Positions 1-7,501 of a stretch of DNA of 25,161 bases are shown piece by piece (position 1 is the stretch's first letter; each line of letters opens with the position of its first letter). The stretch covers positions 1-25,161 of the IMG/VR virus record IMGVR_UViG_3300042143_000037; one strand, 5' to 3'. This stretch comes from a virus. The notes beneath the pieces were generated by a model. The model saw only the letters and a program-made list of their open reading frames with translations. It made no database searches and was not told the DNA's origin. A program made the position numbers and the translations under genes.

Positions 1-28
1 TTTTACCTACTCTTAACCTTATAGAGAA

Positions 29-385
29 ATGACCAAAGAAGAAAAGCTAGAAAGAATATATGAAGTGATAGCGGATAGGACACTTAGTTTTGGATGTATT
101 ATAGAAAAATTTATAAAAGTTATAAATTGAAAACCTATTTATTGTAAAACTTATTACTGACAACCTTGAACATTATGAGTTTTTGAAGAAAGAAAAGAAT
201 TTTCAGATAAAATAATCTGACGCCCAGTAATGATAAATAGATGTGATTGGTATTTTAAGAAAAATAATAGACCAGATTTATGTATACAGCTACATATTGA
301 TGATTTAATAAAAACAGTTAATGAACGACCAGAAAATAAAATAACACAATTATATGACAATCTATTGATTTTATGATGTAAATAG
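29..385 (+). CDS. Phage hypothetical protein with a PVMI..DW motif
   Basis: This encodes 118 residues when TGA is read as Gly. The N-terminus (IADRTLSFGC) and the central GRPVMINRCDW stretch resemble a recurring phage and prophage hypothetical family that I remember as carrying 'TLSFGC' and 'HPVMIGDVLDW'. The function of that family is unknown to me. The ATG chosen is the first in the frame within the window, and the gene ends at TAG. It opens a run of short same-strand genes at the left edge. One CGA codon (NE-CGA-PENK) could be Trp. I see no signal peptide or membrane segment. The family link is from memory, so the name is descriptive only. Confidence 0.7.
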
Positions 386-424
386 TTATATATACAGATA
401 TATTTATATTCTAATCTGTGTAAA

Positions 425-991
425 ATGATTAAACATTGAATGAGTAGAACTAGATTTTATAGAATTTATTGCCATATACGGAATAGGTGTAATAGAAAAG
501 AAAATGAGAATTATGACAGCTATTGAGGAAAATGAATAAGAAACAAATGGAATAGTTTTGAAGAATTCAAGAACGATATGTATGAAGAATACAATAAACT
601 ATCAGAGGAAATCGGAGAAAGAAATGTATCAATAGACAGAAAAGAAAATGGTAAAAATTATTGCAAGTATAATTGTAGGTGGATACATATAAATAAACAA
701 CAATCTAATAGAGATATAAATCATTATTTGGAATATGAATGAAAGAAACAAACCATAAGAGAACGAGCAAAAGAAAAATGAATAAGAGAAGAAACACTTA
801 GAAATAGAATACTATACTATGGTATGGATGTAGGAATAGCATTAACAAAGAAGGTATGCAACTATTTTTGAAATCCAAACCCAAAGAAGATACAGTATAA
901 ATGAAAAGAATATACAGTAAAAGAATTACAAAAAGTTATACCATTAAGCAAAAAAACAATTTATAGAAAAATAAATAATTGAGAATTGTAA
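425..991 (+). CDS. HNH/AP2-like homing endonuclease relative
   Basis: This encodes 188 residues. In order it shows an N-terminal SRTRFYRIY..IRNRC segment, YGGKGI near residues 34-39, a W..F..F..DM segment, the SIDRKENGKNY..NCRW block, and a C-terminal EYEGKKQTIRE-x-AKEKGI segment with a helix-turn-helix look (KELQKVIPLSKKTIYRKI). This layout matches the small mobile phage endonuclease and AP2-like family that inserts among phage genes. The CGA codon at 764-766 sits where that family normally has Trp (T..EWA...GI), which is one of the clues to a CGA = Trp reassignment. Its stop overlaps the next ATG by one base (TAATG). Catalytic activity cannot be judged by eye. Confidence 0.8.
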
Positions 992-1176
992 TGTATTGAT
1001 TTTATATTTTCACTTATAGAGTAATGAAACGATTAAGAAAAACATTATTTAAGATTTTGTATTATTTGTTCCCTATACGAACATATAATTTTATTCACAA
1101 CAAACACTTAACATATGACCAGTTAGGTATGTTTTGAATAGAAGATTTATATGGATGAGAAATATACTGGGAATAA
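991..1176 (+). CDS. Small hypothetical protein
   Basis: This encodes 61 residues, starting on the last base of the preceding stop codon (TAATG). An internal ATG at 1024 is an alternative start. The N-terminal two thirds is hydrophobic and basic (a RKTLFKILYYLF segment), and the C-terminus is acidic and aromatic (DLYGGEIYWE). Two CGA codons sit next to hydrophobic residues. I do not recognise the family. The tight coupling to the upstream gene and the proper TAA stop support a real gene. Confidence 0.5.
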
Positions 1177-1200
1177 TTTTTACTCTTTTAATATCATCAA

Positions 1201-1803
1201 ATGCTAGAGCTAAAAGACGATAATTGAAAATTACTTCCAAAGAAAATACAAAAAAGAGTAAATGATTTTATAGAACATTTAAAAAAAATTGGTTGGTTTA
1301 AACCAAGTAAAGATTTAAAAAAATCAGATGTAGATAGACAAGCCAAATTTGTATTAAAATGCTTTTGAATAAAAGCAGAAGTAGAATATAGAAAACTAGA
1401 TACTGATGAAGATTGGGATTTAGCTTGAAAGGTGGCTTGTGCTTGGAATTGGGATTCGGATTGGTCTTCGGCTTGGGTTTCGGTTTGGTTTTCGGCTTCA
1501 GCTAAGGATTCAGTTTTGGTTTCGGCGAGGGAGGCGGCGAGGGAGGCGGCGAAGGAGGCAGCGAGGGTTTCGGCGAGGGAGGCAGCGAGGGTTTCGGCGA
1601 GGGTAGCGGTTAGGACTATTATGGAATTATTAGTAATGGATAACAAAGACTTCAGAGAAGAGTATCCAAATTGAGCGTTCACACAGTTATTTGAATTATG
1701 GAAAATGTGATTATACCCAGTTTGAATTTTGGGAGAGAACAAAAAATTTGTGATATATGCTGACCCTAAGTATTGCTTAAAAGAAAATGGATGGTTTGAA
1801 TAG
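1201..1803 (+). CDS. Hypothetical protein with a Trp/Ala-rich repeat insert
   Basis: This encodes 200 residues in three parts. Residues 1-75 are Lys-rich and soluble. Residues about 78-136 are a low-complexity block that starts with Trp spaced about every four residues (W-x-S-x units) and passes into Ala-Arg-Glu units such as SAREAAREAAKEAARVS. Residues 137-200 are globular again, ending in KENGWFE. The repeat DNA is GC-rich and uses GCG, TCG and AGG codons that are rare elsewhere in the window. Phage and prophage hypotheticals with (W/R)-A-S-(V/A) repeats are known to me, but their role is not. The flanks stay in one frame through the repeat, so the gene looks intact. Long open frames on both strands here are a by-product of the repeat. 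Confidence 0.7.
1430..1615 (+). repeat. GC-rich degenerate tandem repeat within a CDS
   Basis: The plus strand is made of imperfect units rich in G, such as gcggcgagggag and gcgagggtttcg. The unit lengths are multiples of three, so the reading frame is kept. The base composition differs sharply from the AT-rich surroundings. Confidence 0.85.
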
Positions 1804-1897
1804 ATAAAATATTTAAACAATACCATTATCTTATATTATATACCGAATAAATGAAGTAAGGAAACGGTAGAAAATTATTTTATTTTTGATATAAATT

Positions 1898-2146
1898 ATG
1901 TTACGAATAGTTAAATTTACTAAGATTTGAAAGAGTCATTTTTCTAAACAATATCGTATTAAAAATAAATTAAGTAGATATGTAGCCTTGTTGCATAGTC
2001 CTATGTTTTATATTTTTGGTAAAAACCATTGTTGGGTTAATATAAAATATAATTGGAGATACTTTAATTGATTACATATAATTAGATGAAAGATTATTAA
2101 ATACGATAAATGATACAAAATAAATATTTTAGATATTATTATATAA
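1898..2146 (+). CDS. Small basic hypothetical protein
   Basis: This encodes 82 residues rich in Lys, Tyr and Ile, with no motif that I recognise. It starts at ATG after a 94-bp gap and ends with TAA four bases before the next ATG. The gap upstream (1804-1897) holds no ATG-started gene, although the frame of the preceding gene stays open past its TAG to 1914. The composition (many Lys and Tyr, short) is typical of accessory phage genes and could suit nucleic-acid binding, but nothing specific supports that. Confidence 0.5.
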
Positions 2147-2149
2147 TTG

Positions 2150-2713
2150 ATGTCTAATTGATGACCACACCATATAAAATACAAAGAACAATTAGATTTT
2201 TACCATAGTTATATTGGAAATAAATGTAAATATTGATGTTTTTTTTCTAGGATACATCAACAATGATTATCTTATGAAGAGGCAATAAAGCCACAGACAT
2301 TAAAATGAAAACATCTTATAAAAACTATGTATGATGAAAACGGGCGTGTGTGTGTAATATGTTGAGAATATAAGACACGAAATAATTATCATAAAAGTAT
2401 GACAGGATTTATGAATAAAGTATCGCTTTGTAAAGATTGTAGAAAACAACAGAAATTGGAGTATAGAATAAGAACTAATTATAAAAAAGACCACGAATAT
2501 AAAAAACGTAGGAGAACATTAGAAATATGAACTATAATATGATTTCATAAAGAGGTATATATTGATTGAATACCTAGAGAAGATATATACGAAGTAATAA
2601 AATACGAATATAAAAAATGATATATGATAAAATCTAAACGGAATTGATTATTTAAACGGATAGATTTATGAGATAATGGAGACAGACCAAAATTTTATAT
2701 AATAAATGTTTAA
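2150..2713 (+). CDS. Zinc-ribbon protein, endonuclease VII/HNH-like
   Basis: This encodes 187 residues. It has two CxxC pairs, C68-V-I-C71 and C94-K-D-C97, separated by 22 residues, followed by a strongly basic stretch (KKDHEYKKRRR). This resembles the Cys4 zinc-ribbon region of small phage HNH and recombination endonuclease VII-like proteins, where the second pair typically reads C-K-x-C. The C-terminal third (GYMIKSK..GLFK-x-IDL) is a separate domain, possibly DNA binding. Two CGG codons there, and a CGA after EYKT, would read as Trp under the proposed second reassignment. It is one of two endonuclease-like genes in this accessory block. The exact nuclease class is uncertain. Confidence 0.65.
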
Positions 2714-2715
2714 AA

Positions 2716-2898
2716 ATGAAAACAGAAGAATTAAAAGCTCTATGATTGCAAGATACAAATCAATATTATGCTGATTGTAGGATATTTAAACATATAGAAA
2801 GTGGTAGCTTATTATTATTTAAAGAGCTAGTGAAAGATTGACTTCATTATGAAGTAGATAGTTTTAGTAAAGATTTGTTCGAGAATTTGAAGAAGTAA
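2716..2898 (+). CDS. Small hypothetical protein
   Basis: This encodes 60 residues starting two bases after the preceding stop. It is mixed charged and hydrophobic, with a C-terminal DSFSKDLFENLKK helix-like segment. I do not recognise the family. It is the last gene before a 372-bp stretch without an ATG-started gene and before a hairpin terminator, so it probably ends the left-hand transcription unit. Confidence 0.5.
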
Positions 2899-2986
2899 TA
2901 TATCATATAAGTAGTTCACATTTAAAGATATAGTGTGTTAGGTAATTAAGGATGAATTACATAGTAGAAATAAGGTAAAACATATT

Positions 2987-3017
2987 ATAACTATAATTTA
3001 ATATTATGGTTATTTTT
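2987..3017 (+). terminator. Rho-independent terminator of the left gene block
   Basis: An 11-bp inverted repeat (ATAACTATAAT with ATTATGGTTAT, one G-T pair) encloses a 5-base loop and is followed by a run of five T. It lies about 90 bp after the last gene of the left block. The stem is AT-rich, so its strength is uncertain. Confidence 0.55.
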
Positions 3018-3041
3018 CATATAAAAAAAATAGAAAAAGGC

Positions 3042-3069
3042 TTGAAAATATAACATAATATCTTATTAA
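3042..3069 (+). promoter_or_regulatory. Possible promoter before the structured intergenic region
   Basis: TTGAAA and TATTAA are separated by 16 bases just downstream of the hairpin terminator. It would transcribe the predicted structured RNA and the ParB, methylase and terminase genes. AT-rich DNA gives many chance matches, so this is weak. A purine-rich AAAGGAGAAGG follows at 3071-3081 without a start codon at the usual distance. Confidence 0.25.
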
Positions 3070-3181
3070 TAAAGGAGAAGGTTTTATTAAAAGCTATATA
3101 ATAAATACGACTACAAATATTTAGATTAGTAATGATATATTAATATAAGAACTTTTGAACGTAAGACATAGATGAATTTTA

Positions 3182-3251
3182 GGACTGTATATCTATGTTG
3201 TAAACATCACCACCAGATATGAATATTCATTGTCTAGTGGTTGAATAGTCC
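3182..3251 (+). ncRNA. Predicted three-way-junction RNA element
   Basis: The 70-nt stretch is closed by a 7-bp helix (GGACTGT with ATAGTCC). Inside are a 5-bp hairpin with a GTA triloop (ATGTT/AACAT at 3195-3207) and a 9-bp arm with one mismatch (ACCACCAGA at 3209-3217 with TCTAGTGGT at 3233-3241). The apical loop of that arm contains the palindrome ATGAATATTCAT. The size and closing helix recall a tRNA, but there is no T-arm or proper anticodon loop. It sits 20 bp before the ParB-like gene, so it could be a leader regulatory element or a separate small RNA. The call is from hand folding only. Confidence 0.35.
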
Positions 3252-3270
3252 ATACAATTATATATAGTAA

Positions 3271-3756
3271 ATGATAACAAAAGAATATAAGAAGGTTGAA
3301 TTAGAAAAATGTATTCCGTATGGTAGGAATAATAAAACACATTTAAAGAATGTAGACAATATAGTAGATAGTATTAAAGCCAATACCTATTTGTCGCCAA
3401 TAATAATTGACAAGGAGACAAACACTATACTTGTTTGACATTGAAGGAAATTGGCATTAGAAAAACTTTGAGTAAAAGAAGAGTATGTATTGGTTGTGTG
3501 ATGATTAAGTGATAAACAGAAAAAAGATTATAGATTAAGAGATAATAAATTGTCGGAGCTATCAGAACGGAATATTGAGAATATAAAGTTTGAATTAGAT
3601 GAGATATGAGATATTGAATTAAATAATTTGTTTAGTGATTTAGATAAAACAGAAGACATTGATTTTGATGATATCAAATCCAACGAAGACAGAGAGAAAA
3701 AAGAAAACTCAAAAGAAGTTGTATGTCCAATGTGTGAACATAAGTTTAAGATATAA
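3271..3756 (+). CDS. ParB/sulfiredoxin-fold nuclease-like protein
   Basis: This encodes 161 residues. The order of elements fits the ParB-like domain found beside phage DNA methylases: an N-terminal VELEKCIPYGRNN motif, DSIKAN..LSPIIIDK, and the core GHGRKLALEKLG with G56-H57-G58-R59. Next come LRDNKLSEL and an acidic region. The C-terminus is a short zinc-ribbon-like C152-P-M-C155-x-H-K-F. The CGG codon at 3568-3570 (LSE-CGG-NIE) aligns with a position usually held by Trp in this family ('LSEWD..'). The methylase follows after four tandem repeats, the first of which begins inside the last codons of this gene. Its role could be DNA nicking or regulation of the modification gene; neither is shown. 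Confidence 0.85.
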
Positions 3757-3801
3757 ATCCACGATATAAGTTCACGATATAAATTTAAGATATAATCTTT
3801 T
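3750..3801 (+). repeat. Four 13-bp tandem repeats (iteron- or operator-like)
   Basis: GATATAA recurs at 3750, 3763, 3776 and 3789, exactly 13 bp apart. The full units are GATATAAATCCAC, GATATAAGTTCAC, GATATAAATTTAA and GATATAATCTTTT. They lie between the ParB-like gene and the methylase start at 3821, the first unit overlapping the ParB stop codon. A protein-binding array or a methylase operator is possible. Confidence 0.8.
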
Positions 3802-3820
3802 AGTTGTGTAAATATATATA

Positions 3821-4747
3821 ATGCCAGTTCCATATTTAGGTAGCAAAAGAAAATCAGCATTTCAGATTAAGAATGTAATCATTGCACACACAAAAGATAA
3901 AAGTATAAATATTATGGTTGATTTGTTTTGTTGATGATTGGCAATATGAGAAGTGTTTATAAAAGACTGACGGAATGTTATTGCTAATGATAAAAATAAG
4001 TATGTAGTAGCTTTAATAGATAAAACAATAAATGGGTTGCTAGATGAAAATAAATGTTTAGAGTTTGTAAGTAGGGCTACATTTAAAGATATAGTGGATA
4101 ATCCAACCAAGTATGAAGATTGGTATGTATGATATGTTCAGTGTATATGGAGTTTCGGAAACAACCAAAAAGGCTATCTCTTATGAAAAGACCGTGAAGA
4201 GATATATCATAAAGTCTATAATATGATAGTAAATAAAGAAGTAGATGAAACGATTAAAGAACTTATTCCGCAAAAGTATATTGACTGAATATTAAAACAA
4301 TCAAACTGGCACAAAAGGAGAATAGCATTTAGGAAAGTATGGGATGTACTAAAAGACAAAAAAGGTGGACATCAATTAAAAAGCCTACAAAGCTTAGAAG
4401 GTTTAGAAAATTTACAAAGCTTGGAAAGATTGGAAAGTTTACAAAGATTAGAAAGTTTACAAATAACAGCTAAAAGTTACGAAGAGGTTATAATACCAAG
4501 TAATGCGATAGTCTATTGCGACCCACCGTATAAATGAACCGCAGAATATAGTGAATGAATGTTTGACTATACTAAATTCCGACAATATATAAGAACATTA
4601 TCGAAAACAAACCAAGTATTCATATCAGAATATACAGCCCCAGACGATTTCAAGGCAATATACGAGTTTCCACAAAAAAGTACTTTGTCAATAGGCAATC
4701 AATCCCATAACAACCAGCCTAATGAGAAAGTATTTACTAAAATATAA
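3821..4747 (+). CDS. D12-class (Dam-type) adenine-N6 DNA methyltransferase
   Basis: This encodes 308 residues. The protein is expected to methylate adenine in DNA using S-adenosylmethionine. Motifs visible are the N-terminal YLGSKRK, the AdoMet site DLFCGGLAIG near residues 33-42 (three of its four glycines are TGA, so the motif only exists under the altered code), NVIANDKN, and catalytic DPPY at 234-237. Residues about 187-215 are a Leu-Gln-Ser-Leu-Glu repeat, which also occurs in phage Dam proteins that I know. The C-terminal block F..F-CGA-QYIRTLSK..VFISEY.APDDF matches the phage family, where the CGA position is Trp. It may protect phage DNA from host restriction. It follows the ParB-like gene and precedes the terminase genes. 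Confidence 0.95.
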
Positions 4748-4770
4748 ATATTTAATTTTTAATAAACAAA

Positions 4771-5211
4771 ATGCCTAGATGAGATAATTTCAGATGAAAA
4801 AAACCGACTAATACGCCTAAAAGACCCAGTACTCATTGAGTAGTAATTGAGAGAGTAACGCAAGTAGGTAGACTTATTATACAATGATATCAAAGGTATG
4901 AGATAGTGGCTATATGACAAGAGAAATGGGACTTATCAGCCAGTCAAATAGATGATTACATTAAGAGAGCAAGAGAGCGAATAAAAGCCAAGAACGACAA
5001 AACCATAGGGGAGGAGATAGAGGAGACAGCGGCTCAAATTATGGATGTATACCAATGAGCTAGGAGAGATAAGAAATGGGGAGATGCTAGTAGGGCATTA
5101 AAGCTAAAAATGGAATTAAGAGGATTAGAGGCACCGAAGAAGATGATAATACAGGAGATAGACCCAGAGGATGAGGAGCTGGTACAACAATTATTAATGG
5201 ACAATGAATAA
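4771..5211 (+). CDS. terS: Terminase small subunit
   Basis: This encodes 146 residues and lies directly before the large terminase. The N-terminus is basic and Gly/Pro-rich. A helix-turn-helix-like region follows (LIIQGYQRYEIVAIGQEKWDLSASQIDDYIKRARERI), and then helices ending in the acidic tail EIDPEDEELVQQLLMDNE. This layout is usual for small terminases, which recognise the packaging site and recruit the large subunit. The call rests on position and the HTH plus helical pattern, not on a conserved signature. A five-codon ATG frame at 5204 overlaps its stop. Confidence 0.75.
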
Positions 5212-5245
5212 GACTGTGTAGAATTATTTACTAAATATATTGTGT

Positions 5246-6700
5246 ATGGATGGAGAATTGCTATATAAAGTGTTGAATAAAAAAGAGACTAGGGTAAGAT
5301 ACCTAGAGTTTGATTTTTTTAGATGGTGTTTATATTATTTTCCTGGTTCTTTTCATTATCCAAAGACAGCCCCTTTCCATAAAGATTGGTGTAAGATTAT
5401 AGCAACCGATAATAATATATATTTAGAATGATTTAGGGAATGTGCGAAGACTATGATTGTGGGTTTATTATATGATTTATGGTGTATAGTTTATAAGAAG
5501 AGGAGATTTATTTGTTGTTTTAGTTATGAATGAAAAACAGCTAATGATTATCTATTTAAAATCTCTGTCCAGTTACAGACCAATTATAGATTAATTAATG
5601 ATTACTGACAACTATTTTATTGAGACAATAGTGAAAAGAAATCACAAAAAAAAACAGTATCGGAATTTATAACAGAGAATGATATAAAAGTTAAGGCGTT
5701 TTCCATGTGAATGTCTATGAGATGACAAGTATTTATGAGTAAGGATTGATTACTAAGACCGGACTCGTTATTGTTAGATGATATAGATGTTATCAATAGT
5801 GTAGGTAATAAGACCACAATAGACAAGAATTTTAGATTTTTAGAGGATGAAGTATTTTGATGATTAGCTGATTACTGCCAGATAAGGATATTATGAAATG
5901 TTATTAAAGAGGATTGAATTAATCCTAGATTAAAGGATAAGTTTAAAGACAATAAAAAACGACACATAAAATCACAATCAATATATGATAAGAAATGAGA
6001 GATAGTATGGAGTAGATATACAGAGACAGACAAAGAGGCGTTGGAATATAACAAAGACATAAAAGACGTCAAGAAATATAAAATATCATTAGAGAGTAAA
6101 AAACGTGATTTATGACCAATCTCATTCAATCAAAACTATCTTTTAGTGCCTTATATAAACTGACAACAAATTATATCAAGGGATATGATAAGATATGACA
6201 AAGAATGTGTTAGTTATGGGTTTGATTATATACAGATATGAGTAGACCCTGCTATTAGTGAAAAACAGTGAAGTGATAGATTTGCTATAACTGTTACTTG
6301 ATTTGATTGACCTAAAAGATATGTATTACAGTGTGTTAAACTAGAATGACAAGAAAAGAATATTAAGAGAGCTAGTAAAGTTGTTAAATGATTATACGAT
6401 AAATGGAACGCTGACAGGGTAGCGGTTGAAACTGTCGCATATCAAGCAGTATTAAAAACTATATTTAAAGATATGTGAATGGCGGTGGATGAAATAAAAA
6501 CTAGTAGGGATAAGGTAACAAGATTATTAGAATATCAAAGTATGTTTGAAGATGGGCTGATATATTTTAATCCTGATTTAACAAGTGATTTAGTGGAGGA
6601 GTTGTTAGTATTCCCTAACTGAGAATATGATGACTTAATGGATAGTATGTTATTCAGTTTTCATTGAAGAGTAAATAAATTCTTTTTATCTAGTATATAG
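5246..6700 (+). CDS. terL: Terminase large subunit (packaging ATPase-nuclease)
   Basis: This encodes 484 residues. The ATPase half has a Walker A-like GFRECAKT near residues 62-69, of the R..AKT type common in terminases, and Walker B LLLDDID near 174-180. The RNase H-like nuclease half has three acidic clusters: GVDPAIS near 331-337, VAVETVA near 391-397, and EYDDLMDS near 459-466. Together they pump DNA into the prohead and cut it. ATG at 5246 is chosen; TTG at 5240 is an alternative, and a TAG at 5219 closes the frame upstream. The CGA at 5960-5962 lies where this family tends to have Trp. The length is normal for the family. Confidence 0.95.
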
Positions 6701-6702
6701 TG

Positions 6703-6960
6703 ATGACAAAGACTAACAAAGAATTAAAATCTGAGCTTTTTAAGTTAAAAATACAGAAGTCTAAATGATGGTGTCCTGAGAGGCACAGGAATTTAGAGAT
6801 AATGGCTTGTGAGAGAGAGATATTAATTTTTATAAGTAAATGAACACAAAGGATGGATGATGTTAAGCCTATAACAGCCTACAATTTATTTGACTTTTGG
6901 AAGTACATACAAGATATAAAAGATGACTTAAATATAAATACCAGTAATTATGATGGATAA
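6703..6960 (+). CDS. Small hypothetical protein after the terminase
   Basis: This encodes 85 residues starting two bases after the terminase stop. It is Lys-rich at the N-terminus, with a W-C-P-E-R-H segment and then a helical, aromatic region (AYNLFDFWKYIQDIKDDL). I do not recognise the family. Tight spacing with terL suggests the same transcript. It lies between terminase and portal genes, a place where phages often carry small unknown genes. Confidence 0.5.
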
Positions 6961-6988
6961 GCTTTTAAATTATTAATTAAATAAAACA

Positions 6989-7360
6989 ATGAGTAAAAAA
7001 GTATTTACAAAGATTTCTGAAACTACTTTTAAAGTAGAAGAGGAAAGACATCTTGAGGATGTTATAGATACAGCCAAACAGTTTGAGCAGATGGCTGGGG
7101 TAGTATCAAAAATGAGACAGGTGGTGTCGCAAGTAAGCCAATTTAAAACAAATTTTAATGGTTATGTTGATTGGTATAATACTTGGGTAGATATTTTAAC
7201 TGATGCCAAAGATACGGTTAAATTAGCAATCAAAGTCCCTGAGAGAATAGAATTATCTGAGGGCTACAAATTAGAGGACATAGATATTAATAAGCTACCT
7301 AGAATTGACATTAGACTAGATATTGAGGAGGAAGATGTCAAAGAGGAAGTAACAGAATAA
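6989..7360 (+). CDS. Acidic hypothetical protein lacking TGA codons
   Basis: This encodes 123 residues. The N-terminal half is helical (HLEDVIDTAKQFEQMAGVV and VVSQVSQFKTNF), and the C-terminus is acidic (DIEEEDVKEEVTE). All three of its glycines use GGN, and there is no in-frame TGA, unlike its neighbours. It therefore also reads as an intact gene in the standard code. It is the last gene before a strong terminator and the late promoter. The function is unknown. It may be part of the head module or the end of the packaging transcript. Confidence 0.65.
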   Translation: MSKKVFTKISETTFKVEEERHLEDVIDTAKQFEQMAGVVSKMRQVVSQVSQFKTNFNGYVDWYNTWVDILTDAKDTVKLAIKVPERIELSEGYKLEDIDINKLPRIDIRLDIEEEDVKEEVTE

Positions 7361-7374
7361 TAGTTATTCATAAC

Positions 7375-7411
7375 AAAAATATAGGTTATTAATTTAATCT
7401 ATATTTTTTTT
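7375..7411 (+). terminator. Rho-independent terminator before the head genes
   Basis: A 10-bp perfect inverted repeat (AAAAATATAG with CTATATTTTT) with a 14-base loop runs into a tract of T residues to 7411. It lies 14 bp after the last gene of the packaging block and 12 bp before the late promoter, so it separates two transcription units. Confidence 0.7.
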
Positions 7412-7423
7412 AAACAAAAAAAC

Positions 7424-7450
7424 TTGTATTTAAAGAATTATGATTATAAT
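7424..7450 (+). promoter_or_regulatory. Late promoter copy 1 (head operon)
   Basis: TTGTAT and TATAAT are separated by 15 bases, with TG four bases upstream of the -10. The whole block (CTTGTATTTAAA at 7423-7434 and TGATTATAAT at 7441-7450) recurs with identical spacing at 21071-21098, before the tail fibre. The 15-base spacer is short for a sigma-70 promoter, so an alternative or phage-modified polymerase is possible. It lies 51 bp before the portal ATG. Confidence 0.65.
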
Positions 7451-7458
7451 ATATTATA

Positions 7459-7480
7459 TTAGTAAGGTATTAGTAAGGTA
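7459..7480 (+). repeat. Perfect 11-bp tandem duplication in the portal leader
   Basis: TTAGTAAGGTA occurs twice in direct succession, beginning 9 bp after the -10 hexamer of the late promoter. Its position suits an operator or a leader RNA element. Its function is not known. Confidence 0.75.
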
Positions 7481-7501
7481 TTTACAACTAGAACACAAGA
7501 T

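Larger units (their letters stand above)
2899..3270 (+). other. Intergenic region, 372 bp without an ATG-started gene
   Basis: No ATG-started frame longer than about 20 codons exists here, even with TGA read as sense. It holds a terminator hairpin (2987-3017), a possible promoter (3042-3069), an orphan AAAGGAGAAGG, and a predicted folded RNA (3182-3251). A 40-codon frame starting with TTG at 3155 and ending with TAA at 3275-3277 overlaps the predicted RNA and the start of the next gene. It may be chance. Confidence 0.6.

Noticed and set aside
1197-1826. A 209-codon open frame on the minus strand
   Set aside because: It is the shadow of the GC-rich repeat gene, whose composition suppresses stops on the other strand. 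The plus-strand gene has globular flanks and fits the operon direction.
3182-3251. A tRNA gene
   Set aside because: The closing helix and length fit, but there is no T-arm with a TTC-type loop, no proper D-arm and no anticodon loop of seven bases.
2918-4096. An 18-bp exact repeat (2918-2935 and 4079-4096)
   Set aside because: It is AT-rich, one copy encodes ordinary F-K-D-I codons, and the flanks do not match. A chance match is plausible in such DNA.
5204-5221. A five-codon ATG frame between the terminase genes
   Set aside because: It is too short and has no supporting signal. It most likely arises by chance at the end of the small terminase gene.
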